Assembly (NCBI GenBank): GCA_038204185.1
Contig: JBBRDE010000004.1
Coordinates: forward strand, 1-55,287
Source: Salmonirosea sp038204185
Lineage (GTDB): Bacteria; Bacteroidota; Bacteroidia; Cytophagales; Spirosomataceae
Direction of reading: 5' to 3'
Length of the DNA: 55,287 nt
Shown here: piece by piece, positions 16,147-24,278 of the stretch
How the letters are laid out: each line of letters starts with the position of its first letter
Position numbering within the stretch: position 1 is the stretch's first letter
Notes under the pieces: generated by a model
What the model was told of the DNA's origin: nothing
Databases searched by the model: none
The model's input: only the letters and a program-made list of their open reading frames with translations
Made by a program: the position numbers and the translations under genes

Positions 16147-17193
16147 TTAACCCCGCTCAGGCCGCAGACCGCGTACGGTGCTGCCTGCCCGCCACATTTC
16201 CGAATCACGGAGTTCGGCCAGTTCTACTTCCAGTTTCTCGCGGTAGTCGGATTTGGAATTACGCGTGATGGAAATTTCGGCTTGCTCGCCGGATTTTACG
16301 GAGTTGTATAGTTGCTCAAATACGGGCTTGGTCGCATCGCGGAAAGGCTTCCACCAGTCCAGTGCACCGCGCTGGGCAGTGGTAGAACAGTTGGCGTACA
16401 TCCAATCCATGCCATTTTCAGCCACGAGGGGCATCAGCGACTGAGTCAATTCCTCTACCGTTTCGTTGAAAGCCTCGGATGGCGAGTGACCGTTAGCCCG
16501 GAGCACTTCGTACTGGGCGGCAAAAATCCCCTGGATGGCGCCCATCAGGGTACCCCGCTCGCCGGTCAGGTCGGAGGTAACTTCGCGGTAAAAATCCGTT
16601 TCGAACAGGTACCCTGAACCTACCCCAATGCCCATCGCGATGCACTTCGTGCGGGCTTCGCCCGTGGCATCCTGGAATATTGCGAAAGATGAATTCAGAC
16701 CTTTGCCTTCCACAAACATGCGGCGCAGCGAGGTACCTGACCCCTTGGGCGCTACCAGGAATACATCCACATCGGCGGGGGGGATAATGCCCGTTTTTTC
16801 TTTGTAGGTAATGCCGAAGCCGTGCGAGAAGTACAGGGATTTGCCGGGCTTGAGTGCCGCTTTCACCGTTGGCCATAGCTCGATTTGGGCGGCGTCGGAC
16901 AGCAGGTAGCAAATGATGGTACCTTTTTCGAGGGCTTCCTCGATTTCAAAAAGGGTTTCGCCAGGTACCCAGCCATCGGCTACGGCTTTGTCCCACGACT
17001 TGCCGCCTTTCCGCTGTCCTACGATGACGTTGAAACCGTTATCCCGCATGTTGAGGCTCTGACCTGGACCCTGCACACCATAGCCGATGACAGCGATGGT
17101 TTCATCATTCAATACTTCACGGGCTTTTTCGAGGGGGAACTCTTCGCGGGTTACTACTTCTTCTTCAACTCCGCCAAAATTTAACTTTGCCAT
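16147..17193 (-). CDS. ilvC: Ketol-acid reductoisomerase
   Basis: Converts 2-acetolactate or 2-aceto-2-hydroxybutyrate to the dihydroxy acids by alkyl migration and NADPH reduction. 348 residues, class I length. The Rossmann motif is AVIGYGVQGPGQSLNMRD, the Bacteroidota variant of GYGSQG. Other motifs are VGQRKGGKSWDKA in the cofactor loop, FSHGFGITY, DVFLVAPKGSG, and the Mg-binding/knotted C-terminal DLTGERGTLMGAIQG plus E-rich helices (NETVEELTQSLMPLVAENGMDWMYANCSTTAQRGALDW). It lies 51 bp downstream of ilvN with no repeat hairpin in that gap. Confidence 0.97.
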   Translation of the reverse strand: MAKLNFGGVEEEVVTREEFPLEKAREVLNDETIAVIGYGVQGPGQSLNMRDNGFNVIVGQRKGGKSWDKAVADGWVPGETLFEIEEALEKGTIICYLLSDAAQIELWPTVKAALKPGKSLYFSHGFGITYKEKTGIIPPADVDVFLVAPKGSGTSLRRMFVEGKGLNSSFAIFQDATGEARTKCIAMGIGVGSGYLFETDFYREVTSDLTGERGTLMGAIQGIFAAQYEVLRANGHSPSEAFNETVEELTQSLMPLVAENGMDWMYANCSTTAQRGALDWWKPFRDATKPVFEQLYNSVKSGEQAEISITRNSKSDYREKLEVELAELRDSEMWRAGSTVRGLRPERG

Positions 17194-17244
17194 GTTTTTT
17201 AATTATGAGATACTAGATATGAATTATGAGGTACTTTTGGGTAA

Positions 17245-17790
17245 TCAGGGTTGGCTGTAAGAAAAATACTCGTACTCAGCTTCGGGCAGGTACTCCACCA
17301 GACTTCGCGACGATTTGCTCACGGCTACGCGCCCCGAGCGCACAAATTCGAGTATGCCGTGGGGCTTGATGTAGTTGAAAAAATCGAAGATTTCTTCCTC
17401 CGTTCCGGTTTTTTCAATCACCACGTAGTCCAGGCCCCAGTAAACCACCCAGGCCTTGTACAGTTTGTTAATGGTTTCGATGTCCAGCCGCCTGGTTCCT
17501 TCGGGGGTGGGTACCTTGAAGAGAGCGATTTCATTGTAGGCAATCTCGTCGTTGAGGTAGCCAAACACGGCTAGCACCTCCACTACTTTCCGAATCTGGC
17601 GCACCATTTTCTCTACTTTTTCGCGCGATTCTTCCTTGATTACGATCGTGAAGCGCGATATCCCCTTCCGCTCGGTTTCAGAAACGGTCAAGCTTTCAAT
17701 ATTGACCCGGCGGCGGGTGAATATGATTGTGATCTTATTCAGTAGACCTATCGAATTTTCGGTAAAAACACAAATGGTATATGAGGTCAT
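17245..17790 (-). CDS. ilvN: Acetolactate synthase small (regulatory) subunit
   Basis: 181 residues with an N-terminal ACT domain (YTICVFTENSIGLLNKITIIFTRRRVNIESLTVSETERKG can be aligned with IlvN/IlvH; the loop NSIGLLNKI marks the valine-binding site). A second ACT-like/C-terminal half starts near residue 85 (EIALFKVPTPEGTRRLD). It binds the IlvB catalytic subunit and confers valine feedback inhibition. It sits 93 bp downstream of ilvB, with an inverted repeat in the gap, and 51 bp upstream of ilvC. Confidence 0.94.
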   Translation of the reverse strand: MTSYTICVFTENSIGLLNKITIIFTRRRVNIESLTVSETERKGISRFTIVIKEESREKVEKMVRQIRKVVEVLAVFGYLNDEIAYNEIALFKVPTPEGTRRLDIETINKLYKAWVVYWGLDYVVIEKTGTEEEIFDFFNYIKPHGILEFVRSGRVAVSKSSRSLVEYLPEAEYEYFSYSQP

Positions 17791-17805
17791 GGTTATTTCA
17801 ATGAT

Positions 17806-17880
17806 AGATTGATTGAGTGAATGATAGAATGAGTAAATAGTCAGGACTTTTATTCACTCATTCCGACATTCACTCATTCA
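17806..17880. repeat. Inverted repeat between ilvB and ilvN
   Basis: GATTGAGTGAATGATAGAA and GAATGAGTAAATA face TTATTCACTCATTC and CATTCACTCATTC, giving nested hairpins that fill the 93 bp gap. Same word family as 16068-16143. Confidence 0.75.
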
Positions 17881-17883
17881 AAA

Positions 17884-19650
17884 TTATCTAAGACGTATTT
17901 CGGAAACGCAGGCGCCGGACGCTACCATGGGGAACACATTTTCTTCCTTTTCCACGATTACTTCCAGCAGGTAAGGCTTGTCGGATTGCAGCATCTTGTC
18001 CAGCGAATCACTCAGATTCTCCCGCTGTTCGCAGGTATGGCCAGCGATACCGAAACCTTTGCCGATGGTAATGAAGTCGGGATTCTGTAATTCCACGAAG
18101 GAGTAGCGTTTTTCAAAAAACAACTGTTGCCACTGACGTACCATACCCAGGAAGTTGTTATTGAGAATAATGATTTTGACGGGCAAGCCACTCTGGGCAA
18201 TCGTACCCAACTCCTGGATCGTCATCTGGAAACAGCCATCGCCAATGATGGCTACTACTTCGCGGGATGGGTCACCTACTTTGGCCCCAAAAGCCGCCGG
18301 AAGTGCGTACCCCATAGTACCCAGTCCACCGGAAGTCACGAAAGAATTATTCCGCTTGAATTCGTAGTAGCGTGCCGTTACCATTTGGTGCTGTCCTACG
18401 TCGGCTACAATCACGGCCTCTCCCTTAGTCTTGTCAGAAAGCATCCGCACCACTTCTGCCATTTTAATTTTCTCGGTCGTGGCCGAGAGTTCGGGTACGG
18501 TGATACAGGCTTCTTCTTCGGAATCGAGTGCCTTGAATTTGGCCAGCCATTCTGGGTGACTATTGGGATTGAGAAGCGGAGTCAGCATATTGAGCGCTTC
18601 TTTTGCATCGCCCACCACGGGTGCTTCGGCTTTTACGATTTTGTCGATTTCAGCGGGATCAATATCGATGTGGACGATCCTGGCCTGTTTGGCATAACGG
18701 GTAGCATCGCCCGTCACGCGGTCGTCGAAGCGTAGCCCGACTCCGATCAATACGTCGCACTCGTTCGTCAGCCGATTGGTACTATAATTTCCGTGCATAC
18801 CCAGCCAGCCCGCGTACAACGGATGGTCTACGGGCACCGAGGACAATCCCAGCAAGGTAGCTGCGCAGGGAATACCCGTTTTTTCTATCAGCTCAATCAA
18901 CTCCTGCTCCGCGCCAGCCAGTTTGACGCCGTGCCCAAACAACAGGAATGGACGTTTTGCCTGGTTGATCAGGGTAGCTGCTTTTTCGATTTGCTCTTTC
19001 TTAGGAACCAGCCGGGGATGATATCCCAGCAGTTTTTCGCAGAATGAATAAACGAATGGCTTCGTCATCATTTCAGACTGTGCGTTCTTGGTAATGTCAA
19101 TCAACACGGGTCCCGGACGACCCGATTTGGCAATATAAAAAGCCTTGGCCATAATCTCAGGCACTTCGTCGGCCGAGGTAATCTGGTAGTTCCATTTTGT
19201 GATGGGCATCGTGACCCCGATCACATCCGTTTCCTGAAAAGCATCCGTACCCAGCAAATGTTTGGCCACTTGCCCCACGACGCATACCATGGGCGTAGAA
19301 TCTATGATGGCATCAGCCACAGCGGTCACCAGGTTAGTAGCTCCCGGCCCGGACGTAACCAGGCATACGCCGACCTTACCCGAAACTCTTGCAAAGCCTT
19401 CGGCGGCATGGCCAGCTCCCTGTTCATGGCGCACCAGAATATGCTCGATTTGGTCCTGGTAATCGTAAATGGCATCATATACCGGCATGATGGCCCCGCC
19501 GGGGTAGCCAAAAATAGTTTCCACGCCTTCGGCAATCAGTGACCGGATGATGGCGTGAGAGCCATTCATCAGTTTAGAAGTTTCGGGCAGCGGCAGTGTT
19601 TGGGGCGCTTCCAGGGTTGAGGTGTTGTTGTCTTTTATCATAGCTATCAA
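17884..19650 (-). CDS. ilvB: Acetolactate synthase large (catalytic) subunit
   Basis: ThDP-dependent condensation of pyruvate with pyruvate or 2-oxobutyrate. 588 residues; an alternative start three codons in (19641, MIKDNN) is equally possible. Motifs: IFGYPGGAIMPVYDAIYD with the catalytic Glu in RHEQGAGHAAEGFAR, the FAD-region PVLIDITKN, RFDDRVTGD, and the ThDP/Mg signature GDGCFQMTIQELGTIAQSGLPVKIIILNN. It forms the holoenzyme with IlvN, encoded next. It lies 88 bp after ilvD in the ilvDBNCA run, with a repeat hairpin in the gap. Confidence 0.97.
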   Translation of the reverse strand: MIAMIKDNNTSTLEAPQTLPLPETSKLMNGSHAIIRSLIAEGVETIFGYPGGAIMPVYDAIYDYQDQIEHILVRHEQGAGHAAEGFARVSGKVGVCLVTSGPGATNLVTAVADAIIDSTPMVCVVGQVAKHLLGTDAFQETDVIGVTMPITKWNYQITSADEVPEIMAKAFYIAKSGRPGPVLIDITKNAQSEMMTKPFVYSFCEKLLGYHPRLVPKKEQIEKAATLINQAKRPFLLFGHGVKLAGAEQELIELIEKTGIPCAATLLGLSSVPVDHPLYAGWLGMHGNYSTNRLTNECDVLIGVGLRFDDRVTGDATRYAKQARIVHIDIDPAEIDKIVKAEAPVVGDAKEALNMLTPLLNPNSHPEWLAKFKALDSEEEACITVPELSATTEKIKMAEVVRMLSDKTKGEAVIVADVGQHQMVTARYYEFKRNNSFVTSGGLGTMGYALPAAFGAKVGDPSREVVAIIGDGCFQMTIQELGTIAQSGLPVKIIILNNNFLGMVRQWQQLFFEKRYSFVELQNPDFITIGKGFGIAGHTCEQRENLSDSLDKMLQSDKPYLLEVIVEKEENVFPMVASGACVSEIRLR

Positions 19651-19735
19651 ATGATAGAATGACTGAATAACTGAATGATTGAATATTGCTTTCGCCTGAC
19701 TGTTTTATTCTATCACTCTATCATTCTATCATTCA
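19641..19735. repeat. Inverted repeat between ilvD and ilvB
   Basis: Words ATGATAGAATGACTGAATA and CTGAATGATTGAATA on one side face TATTCTATCACTCTATCATT and CTATCATTCAAAATTA on the other, a long imperfect hairpin in the 88 bp gap. It may overlap the first codons of ilvB if the upstream ATG is used. Confidence 0.7.
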
Positions 19736-19738
19736 AAA

Positions 19739-21436
19739 TTAACTTTCGTCTGTTACGCAGCCTTCGCTGGCTGATTTTACGTGGCGGATGTATTTTCCCA
19801 AAATGCCTTTTGTAAAGCGGGGTTCTGGTTGCACCCACTGACTCTTGCGGGCCGCCATTTCTTCGTCAGAAATATGCAGCGTCAATTGGCGGGTATTGGC
19901 GTCTATCGTAATTTTATCTCCGTCTTTCACCAGGGCGATCGGTCCACCTTCGAATGCTTCGGGGGTGATGTGACCTACCACAAAGCCGTGGGTACCTCCC
20001 GAAAAGCGTCCGTCGGTGATTAGGGCAATTTTATCGCCCAGACCCGCACCCATTACGGAGGAGGTAGGTTTCAGCATTTCGGACATCCCAGGACCACCCT
20101 TGGGACCCGAATTACGGATCACAACGATGTGCCCCTCCCGGATCTCCCCTTTTTCCAGCATAGCGATGATCTCCGACTCGTGTTCGCAGATTTTGGCATC
20201 CCCTTCAAAATGGAGTCCTTCTTTGCCCGTAATTTTGGCTACCGAACCCGTCGGGGCTAAATTTCCGTACAGGATTTGGATGTGGCCCGTAGACTTAATG
20301 GGATTAGAAAGCGGGAAAATGATTTTCTGATTTTCAAAATCCAGGTCCGGCGCTTCGGCCAGATTTTCGGCCACCGTTTTACCCGTCACCGTCATGCAAT
20401 CGCCGTGAATGAGTCCTTCGCCGTATAGATATTTGGTGATAGCGGGTACCCCGCCTATTTCCAGAATATCCTCCATGTAGTACTTGCCACTGGGCTTCAG
20501 ATCCGCAATGAAAGGCGTACGGTCGCTGACGGCCTGAATGTCGTCGAGCGTAAGTGGAATCCCCGCCGAACGCGCAATGGCCAGGTAGTGCAGGGCCGCA
20601 TTGGTCGAGCCACCCAGTGCCATCACCAGCGTGAGCGCGTTTTCCAGCGACTTCCGGGAGATGATCTCTTTGGGCGTGATTTCGCGTTCCAGGAGTACCT
20701 TCATAGCCGAGCCGATTTTCTTGCATTCCTCCTGCTTACCTTCGTGCGTGGCGGGATAACTGCTGCTAAACGGCAGACTGAGGCCCATCGCCTCAATGGA
20801 AGCGGCCATGGTGTTGGCCGTGTACATACCCCCGCAGGCACCGGGGCCAGGGATGGAATTTTGAATAATGCCTTTATAATCCTCGTCGGAAATATTGCCC
20901 GCAAATTTCTTTCCCAAAGCTTCAAAAGCCGACACAATGTCGAGCTTTTGCCCCTTGTAGTGGCCTGAACGGATGGTACCCCCGTATACCATAATGGCGG
21001 GACGTTCCAGCCGTGCCATTGCCATGATTGCCCCCGGCATGTTCTTATCACAACCCACCACCGCAATCACGCCATCGTACCACTGGGCGGCGACGACACT
21101 TTCAATGGAGTCGGCGATGAGGTCGCGGCTGGGGAGCGAGTAGCGCATGCCATCGTTGCCATTGGTCATGCCGTCGGACACTCCGATGGTATTGAAGATC
21201 AGCCCAACCATGTCGTTGGCCACCACGCCCTGTTTCACATATACCGACAATCCGTTCAGGTGCATGTTACATGGATTGCCCTCGTAGCCCGTGCTGGCGA
21301 TACCAATCTGGGGCTTATCCATATCCTTCTCTTTCAATCCCAGGCCATAAAGCATCGCCTGGGCGGCAGGATTGGTGACTTCCTGGGTGAGGGTACGCGA
21401 ATATTTATTCAGGCTTTTCGTATCGGTGGTATTCAT
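19739..21436 (-). CDS. ilvD: Dihydroxy-acid dehydratase
   Basis: Fe-S dehydratase that makes the 2-keto acids of valine and isoleucine. 565 residues, the normal length. Motifs: cluster cysteines in GNPCNMHL, VGCDKNMPGAIMAMARL and GPGACGGMYTANTMAA, plus the C-terminal LITDGRFSGGTHGFVVGHITPEAFEGGPIALVKDGD. It is the first structural gene of the minus-strand ilv run. Upstream (21437-21682) are a leader ORF, a terminator and a promoter candidate that together look like a transcription attenuator. Confidence 0.97.
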   Translation of the reverse strand: MNTTDTKSLNKYSRTLTQEVTNPAAQAMLYGLGLKEKDMDKPQIGIASTGYEGNPCNMHLNGLSVYVKQGVVANDMVGLIFNTIGVSDGMTNGNDGMRYSLPSRDLIADSIESVVAAQWYDGVIAVVGCDKNMPGAIMAMARLERPAIMVYGGTIRSGHYKGQKLDIVSAFEALGKKFAGNISDEDYKGIIQNSIPGPGACGGMYTANTMAASIEAMGLSLPFSSSYPATHEGKQEECKKIGSAMKVLLEREITPKEIISRKSLENALTLVMALGGSTNAALHYLAIARSAGIPLTLDDIQAVSDRTPFIADLKPSGKYYMEDILEIGGVPAITKYLYGEGLIHGDCMTVTGKTVAENLAEAPDLDFENQKIIFPLSNPIKSTGHIQILYGNLAPTGSVAKITGKEGLHFEGDAKICEHESEIIAMLEKGEIREGHIVVIRNSGPKGGPGMSEMLKPTSSVMGAGLGDKIALITDGRFSGGTHGFVVGHITPEAFEGGPIALVKDGDKITIDANTRQLTLHISDEEMAARKSQWVQPEPRFTKGILGKYIRHVKSASEGCVTDES

Positions 21437-21474
21437 GGGGTAGGATGGGGCAATATTTTTTAAAAGTGATTGGT

Positions 21475-21512
21475 AAAAAAAAGGCCTTACTCAGCGAGGA
21501 TGTGAGTGAGGC
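21475..21512 (-). terminator. Attenuator terminator upstream of ilvD
   Basis: On the minus strand GCCTCACTCA (21503-21512) pairs with TGAGTAAGGC (21484-21493), nine of ten pairs with one mismatch, loop of nine, then CTTTTTTTT. It lies 32 nt after the leader stop and about 40 nt before the ilvD ATG. Its 5' arm contains CACTCACA, complementary to TGTGAGTG just after the leader (plus 21535-21542). Confidence 0.9.
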
Positions 21513-21544
21513 GTCAAGTTTGGCAAACCCGTTCCACTCACACC

Positions 21545-21592
21545 CTATTGGATGCTGATAAGTAGAATGACCAGGTGGATCTGCTGATTCAT
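21545..21592 (-). CDS. ilv leader peptide (MNQQIHLVILLISIQ)
   Basis: A 15-codon ORF ending in TAG, with four Ile, three Leu and one Val codons, seven of them within ATC CAC CTG GTC ATT CTA CTT ATC. This is the composition expected of a leader that senses all three branched-chain aminoacyl-tRNAs. Two nt past the stop, TGTGAGTG (plus 21535-21542) can pair perfectly with CACTCACA in the 5' arm of the following terminator. A terminating ribosome would mask it, while a ribosome stalled in the leader would leave it free as antiterminator. The ORF is too short to be recognised by similarity; the call rests on position, codons and mutually exclusive pairings. Confidence 0.85.
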   Translation of the reverse strand: MNQQIHLVILLISIQ

Positions 21593-21650
21593 AAATTTAT
21601 TAAAGGAAATTCTCTGTTAGTGAAATTTCGCTGGCTGCGTAATTCCTTCA

Positions 21651-21682
21651 CAAATAAGACAGGTAACTTTTTATTTTCCAAA
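21651..21682 (-). promoter_or_regulatory. Candidate promoter of the ilv leader/operon
   Basis: On the minus strand TTTG (plus 21679-21682), 20 nt spacer, CTTATTTG (plus 21651-21658), which fits the Bacteroidota spacing and the TTTG half of the -7 box. The leader ATG is about 50 nt downstream of the expected start point. The same -7 variant, CT(A/T)(A/C)TTTG, occurs at the leuA leader. Confidence 0.5.
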
Positions 21683-21729
21683 CATTTTTTCACTTTTTAT
21701 GTGTTTTAAAAAGAGTTTGGGGCTTTCAC

Positions 21730-21737
21730 TACCTTTG
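21730..21737 (+). promoter_or_regulatory. Candidate -7 box for murQ
   Basis: TACCTTTG matches TAnnTTTG exactly, about 60 nt before the murQ ATG. A -33 TTG at the right spacing is not clear, only a T-rich GTTTTAA. Together with the leader elements it accounts for the 363 bp divergent region between ilvD and murQ. Confidence 0.45.
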
Positions 21738-21799
21738 TTTTAAATTCTCTACCCGAATTAGCTATTTATAACTACAAATAATACCATTCGCTACTAGTT

Positions 21800-22621
21800 A
21801 TGCTCACTACTGAAACTGCCTCGACCTACGACCAACTGGAACGCATGAGTGTCCATGAATTGCTGGTCAACATTAATAAGGAAGATCAAACCGTTCCGCT
21901 GGCCGTTGCGAAAGCGATCCCGCAGATCGAACAGCTCGTAGAGCAGATCGTTACGCGCATGAACCAGGGGGGACGCCTGTTTTATATTGGTGCCGGTACG
22001 AGCGGGCGCCTCGGCGTGGTCGATGCCTCGGAGTGTCCACCTACCTACGGGGTACCTTTCGACATGGTGGTCGGCATCATCGCCGGGGGTGACTCTGCGA
22101 TCCGAAAGGCGGTAGAGTTTGCCGAAGACGATGCCGAACAAGCCTGGAAAGACTTGGCAGAGTACCATATCACTAACCTCGATTCCCTAATCGGTATCGC
22201 CGCTTCGGGGCGTACGCCCTACGTCATCGGCGGCTTACAGGAAGCCCGTAAAACAGGCATTCTGACGGGCTGCATCGTTTGTAACGAAGGCTCGGCCGTG
22301 GCGCAGGTGGCAGAATTCCCGGTAGAGGTGGTAGTAGGTCCCGAATTCGTGACGGGTAGCACCCGCATGAAGGCCGGTACGGCCCAAAAGCTGGTACTGA
22401 ATATGCTTTCTACCTCCGTCATGATCCGGCTGGGCCGGGTAAAGGGCAACAAAATGGTGGATATGCAAATGACCAACCACAAGCTGGTTGAACGGGCCAT
22501 ACGTATGGTTATGGAGGAGCTAAACCTTGAACGCGACGAAGCCGAAGCATTACTCGACGCCCATGGCAGTGTACGGGGAGCCATTGAAGGAAAGAGTGAT
22601 GGAATGATGAGTGATGAGTGA
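21800..22621 (+). CDS. murQ: N-acetylmuramic acid 6-phosphate etherase
   Basis: Cleaves the D-lactyl ether of MurNAc-6-P to give GlcNAc-6-P in cell-wall recycling. 273 residues. SIS-fold motifs: GAGTSGRLGVVDASECPPTYG, GIIAGGDSAIRKAVEFAEDD, IGIAASGRTPYVIGGL, GPEFVTGSTRMKAGTAQKLVLNMLST and the NHKLVERA region, all typical of MurQ/GckR proteins. The last dozen residues (GKSDGMMSDE) and the stop codon lie in a run of ATGAGTG heptamers (22607-22634) and are not part of the conserved fold. No MurK or AmgK/MupP partner is visible nearby. Confidence 0.95.
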   Translation: MLTTETASTYDQLERMSVHELLVNINKEDQTVPLAVAKAIPQIEQLVEQIVTRMNQGGRLFYIGAGTSGRLGVVDASECPPTYGVPFDMVVGIIAGGDSAIRKAVEFAEDDAEQAWKDLAEYHITNLDSLIGIAASGRTPYVIGGLQEARKTGILTGCIVCNEGSAVAQVAEFPVEVVVGPEFVTGSTRMKAGTAQKLVLNMLSTSVMIRLGRVKGNKMVDMQMTNHKLVERAIRMVMEELNLERDEAEALLDAHGSVRGAIEGKSDGMMSDE

Positions 22622-22634
22622 TGAGTGATGAGTG
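22607..22634 (+). repeat. Heptanucleotide tandem repeat (ATGAGTG)x4
   Basis: Four exact ATGAGTG units spanning the murQ stop codon (22619-22621). Two units of the same heptamer occur upstream of nqrF (31173-31186). A 15 bp direct repeat, ATCGGGCTGGCGTTC (22647-22661 and 22663-22677), follows directly. Confidence 0.9.
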
Positions 22635-22767
22635 GTCGGACCCGCGATCGGGCTGGCGTTCCATCGGGCTGGCGTTCTAGTGATGAATATGTACTCTTGC
22701 GACCACAGGAATGCCTCGAACGCTTAAATAGAACAAACCTGACTAGTACTAACCTAATCCTTACCTT

Positions 22768-23784
22768 ATGAAAGCTGCTGTTTTAGAAAAAGTCAATGAA
22801 CCTTTGGTATTTAAAGATGTCGACAAACCGGAGCCCGCTAAAGGCGAGGTACTAGTACAGCTCAAATCTGCTTCGCTTAACCACCGGGATGTTTGGATTC
22901 AAAAAGGTTCTTACGCCAATATCGAAACGCCCATTATTCTGGGCTCGGATGGTGCGGGTGTAATCGTCGAATGTGAAGAGGGTGTTAGTGATTACTGGAT
23001 GGGGAAGGAAGTGATCATCAATCCCTCGCATCATTGGGGCGACAACCCGGCTCACTATGGCAATGATTTCACCATTCTGGGTTTGCCAGACGACGGCACC
23101 TACGCCGAATACATCAAAGTCGACCTGCACTATGTGGCGCACAAACCAGCACATTTATCCTTTACCCAGGCCGCGTGCCTACCCTTGGCGGCCCTGACGG
23201 CCTGGCGCGCTTTGATGACGCGCGGCGGCTTCAAACCAGGAAACCGAGTATTGGTTACTGGCGCGGGTGGCGGGGTGGCTTTGTTTGCCATTCAGTTTGC
23301 CGTGGCGGCGGGTGCGGAAGTCTGGGTCACTTCCGGCTCAGAACATAAAATACGCAAGGCCATCACCCTGGGGGTGAAGGGTGGAGTTAATTATAAAGAA
23401 CCCACCTGGCACCGCGATCTTCTGGTGAAGGCCCAGGCGCCTAAGACAGGGTACTTCAATACCATCATTGATGGGGCTGGAGGCAGTGGCTTCGCACGCC
23501 TGGTCGATGTAGCGGCCCCCGGAGCTACCTTGTGCTTCTATGGCGGCACGGCAGGAAATATTACCGATATAGTACCCGCTAAGGTTTTCTTCAAACAACT
23601 CAATATTCACGGTACCACGATGGGAACGGAAGCGGAGTTTGAGGCCATGATCCGCTTTGTGGAAGAGCATAAAATTGTTCCGATCGTGGATGAGGTTTTT
23701 CAGTTGAGCAATGCCGAAGGCGCTCTGCGCCACATGGATAGTGGTGAGCAATTTGGGAAGATTGTGTTGAAGATCGCGGATTGA
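22768..23784 (+). CDS. MDR-superfamily zinc-type alcohol dehydrogenase / quinone oxidoreductase
   Basis: 338 residues. The GroES-like N-terminal domain carries SASLNHRDVWIQKGSY and GSDGAGVIVECEEGV. The Rossmann domain starts near residue 160 (NRVLVTGAGGGVALFAIQFAVAAGAEVWVT). The usual Cys/His zinc ligand pair of true alcohol dehydrogenases is replaced (NHRDVW), and no four-Cys structural zinc loop is visible, so it is nearer to NADPH:quinone reductase/enoyl-reductase relatives. The substrate is unknown. It follows murQ by 146 bp and ends at a strong bidirectional terminator. Confidence 0.88.
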   Translation: MKAAVLEKVNEPLVFKDVDKPEPAKGEVLVQLKSASLNHRDVWIQKGSYANIETPIILGSDGAGVIVECEEGVSDYWMGKEVIINPSHHWGDNPAHYGNDFTILGLPDDGTYAEYIKVDLHYVAHKPAHLSFTQAACLPLAALTAWRALMTRGGFKPGNRVLVTGAGGGVALFAIQFAVAAGAEVWVTSGSEHKIRKAITLGVKGGVNYKEPTWHRDLLVKAQAPKTGYFNTIIDGAGGSGFARLVDVAAPGATLCFYGGTAGNITDIVPAKVFFKQLNIHGTTMGTEAEFEAMIRFVEEHKIVPIVDEVFQLSNAEGALRHMDSGEQFGKIVLKIAD

Positions 23785-23823
23785 TGTCCGGAATTTAGGA
23801 CGATGGATACTGAATTCTTGATT

Positions 23824-23868
23824 TACAAAATGGGGATAGGGAACATGGTTCCCTATCCCCATTTTGTA
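23824..23868. terminator. Bidirectional intrinsic terminator, 21 bp perfect stem
   Basis: 23824-23844 is the exact reverse complement of 23848-23868, with a 3-nt ATG loop. A/T-rich stem ends provide T-runs in both directions. It lies between the converging MDR oxidoreductase and Dabb genes. Confidence 0.92.
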
Positions 23869-23925
23869 TTAATCACTTCATGAGGTAGATACATTTACGA
23901 ATCACAAGGTACCTACCCCACATAC

Positions 23926-24228
23926 TTATTCACCTACCGCATCATAGATCTGCACCCGATCCCACAGGTGGCTGCAGGCATCAATGAATTTGTGATGATC
24001 AGGATGATCCTGGTAAATGTCCTGTGCGGCTTTATCTGGAAAGACGAAGGTGATGGAAAAGTCGTAGGTATGGTCGATCACGGGGCGGCGCGTGGTAGCG
24101 GGGGCGCCCACGTAGGCGGTTTGAATTTCTTCAATCGTAGCCAGCTCTTTGAGTCCTTCATGCAGGGCCTGGCGGGCCTGGTCGTTGTCTTTTTCTTTAA
24201 GCCAAAAATATACCGTATGTACGAACAT
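23926..24228 (-). CDS. Dabb-family (stress-responsive A/B barrel) protein
   Basis: 100 residues from MFVHTVYFWLKE. The longer frame from 24273 adds a Phe/Pro-rich stretch that runs into the preceding gene's spacer and is not conserved in the family. The ferredoxin-like dimeric A/B barrel pattern is clear: FVHTVYFWLK, EGLKELATIEEIQTAYVGAPA, DYDFSITFVFPDKAAQDIYQDHPDHHKFI, with the typical HPDHHKF near the C-terminus. Dabb proteins include small enzymes and stress proteins of mostly unknown activity. It lies 50 bp downstream of the SGNH hydrolase gene in the same orientation. Confidence 0.85.
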   Translation of the reverse strand: MFVHTVYFWLKEKDNDQARQALHEGLKELATIEEIQTAYVGAPATTRRPVIDHTYDFSITFVFPDKAAQDIYQDHPDHHKFIDACSHLWDRVQIYDAVGE

Positions 24229-24278
24229 GGGTTGAATGGGGAATGGTTTGAAAAATAGATAAAGGGCATGCACTAGCT

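Noticed and set aside
16068..19735. CRISPR-like or transposon-end reading of the ATGAGTGAATGATAGA repeats
   Set aside because: There are no regular spacers, no cas genes, no transposase and no target duplications; the units are degenerate and inverted within single gaps.
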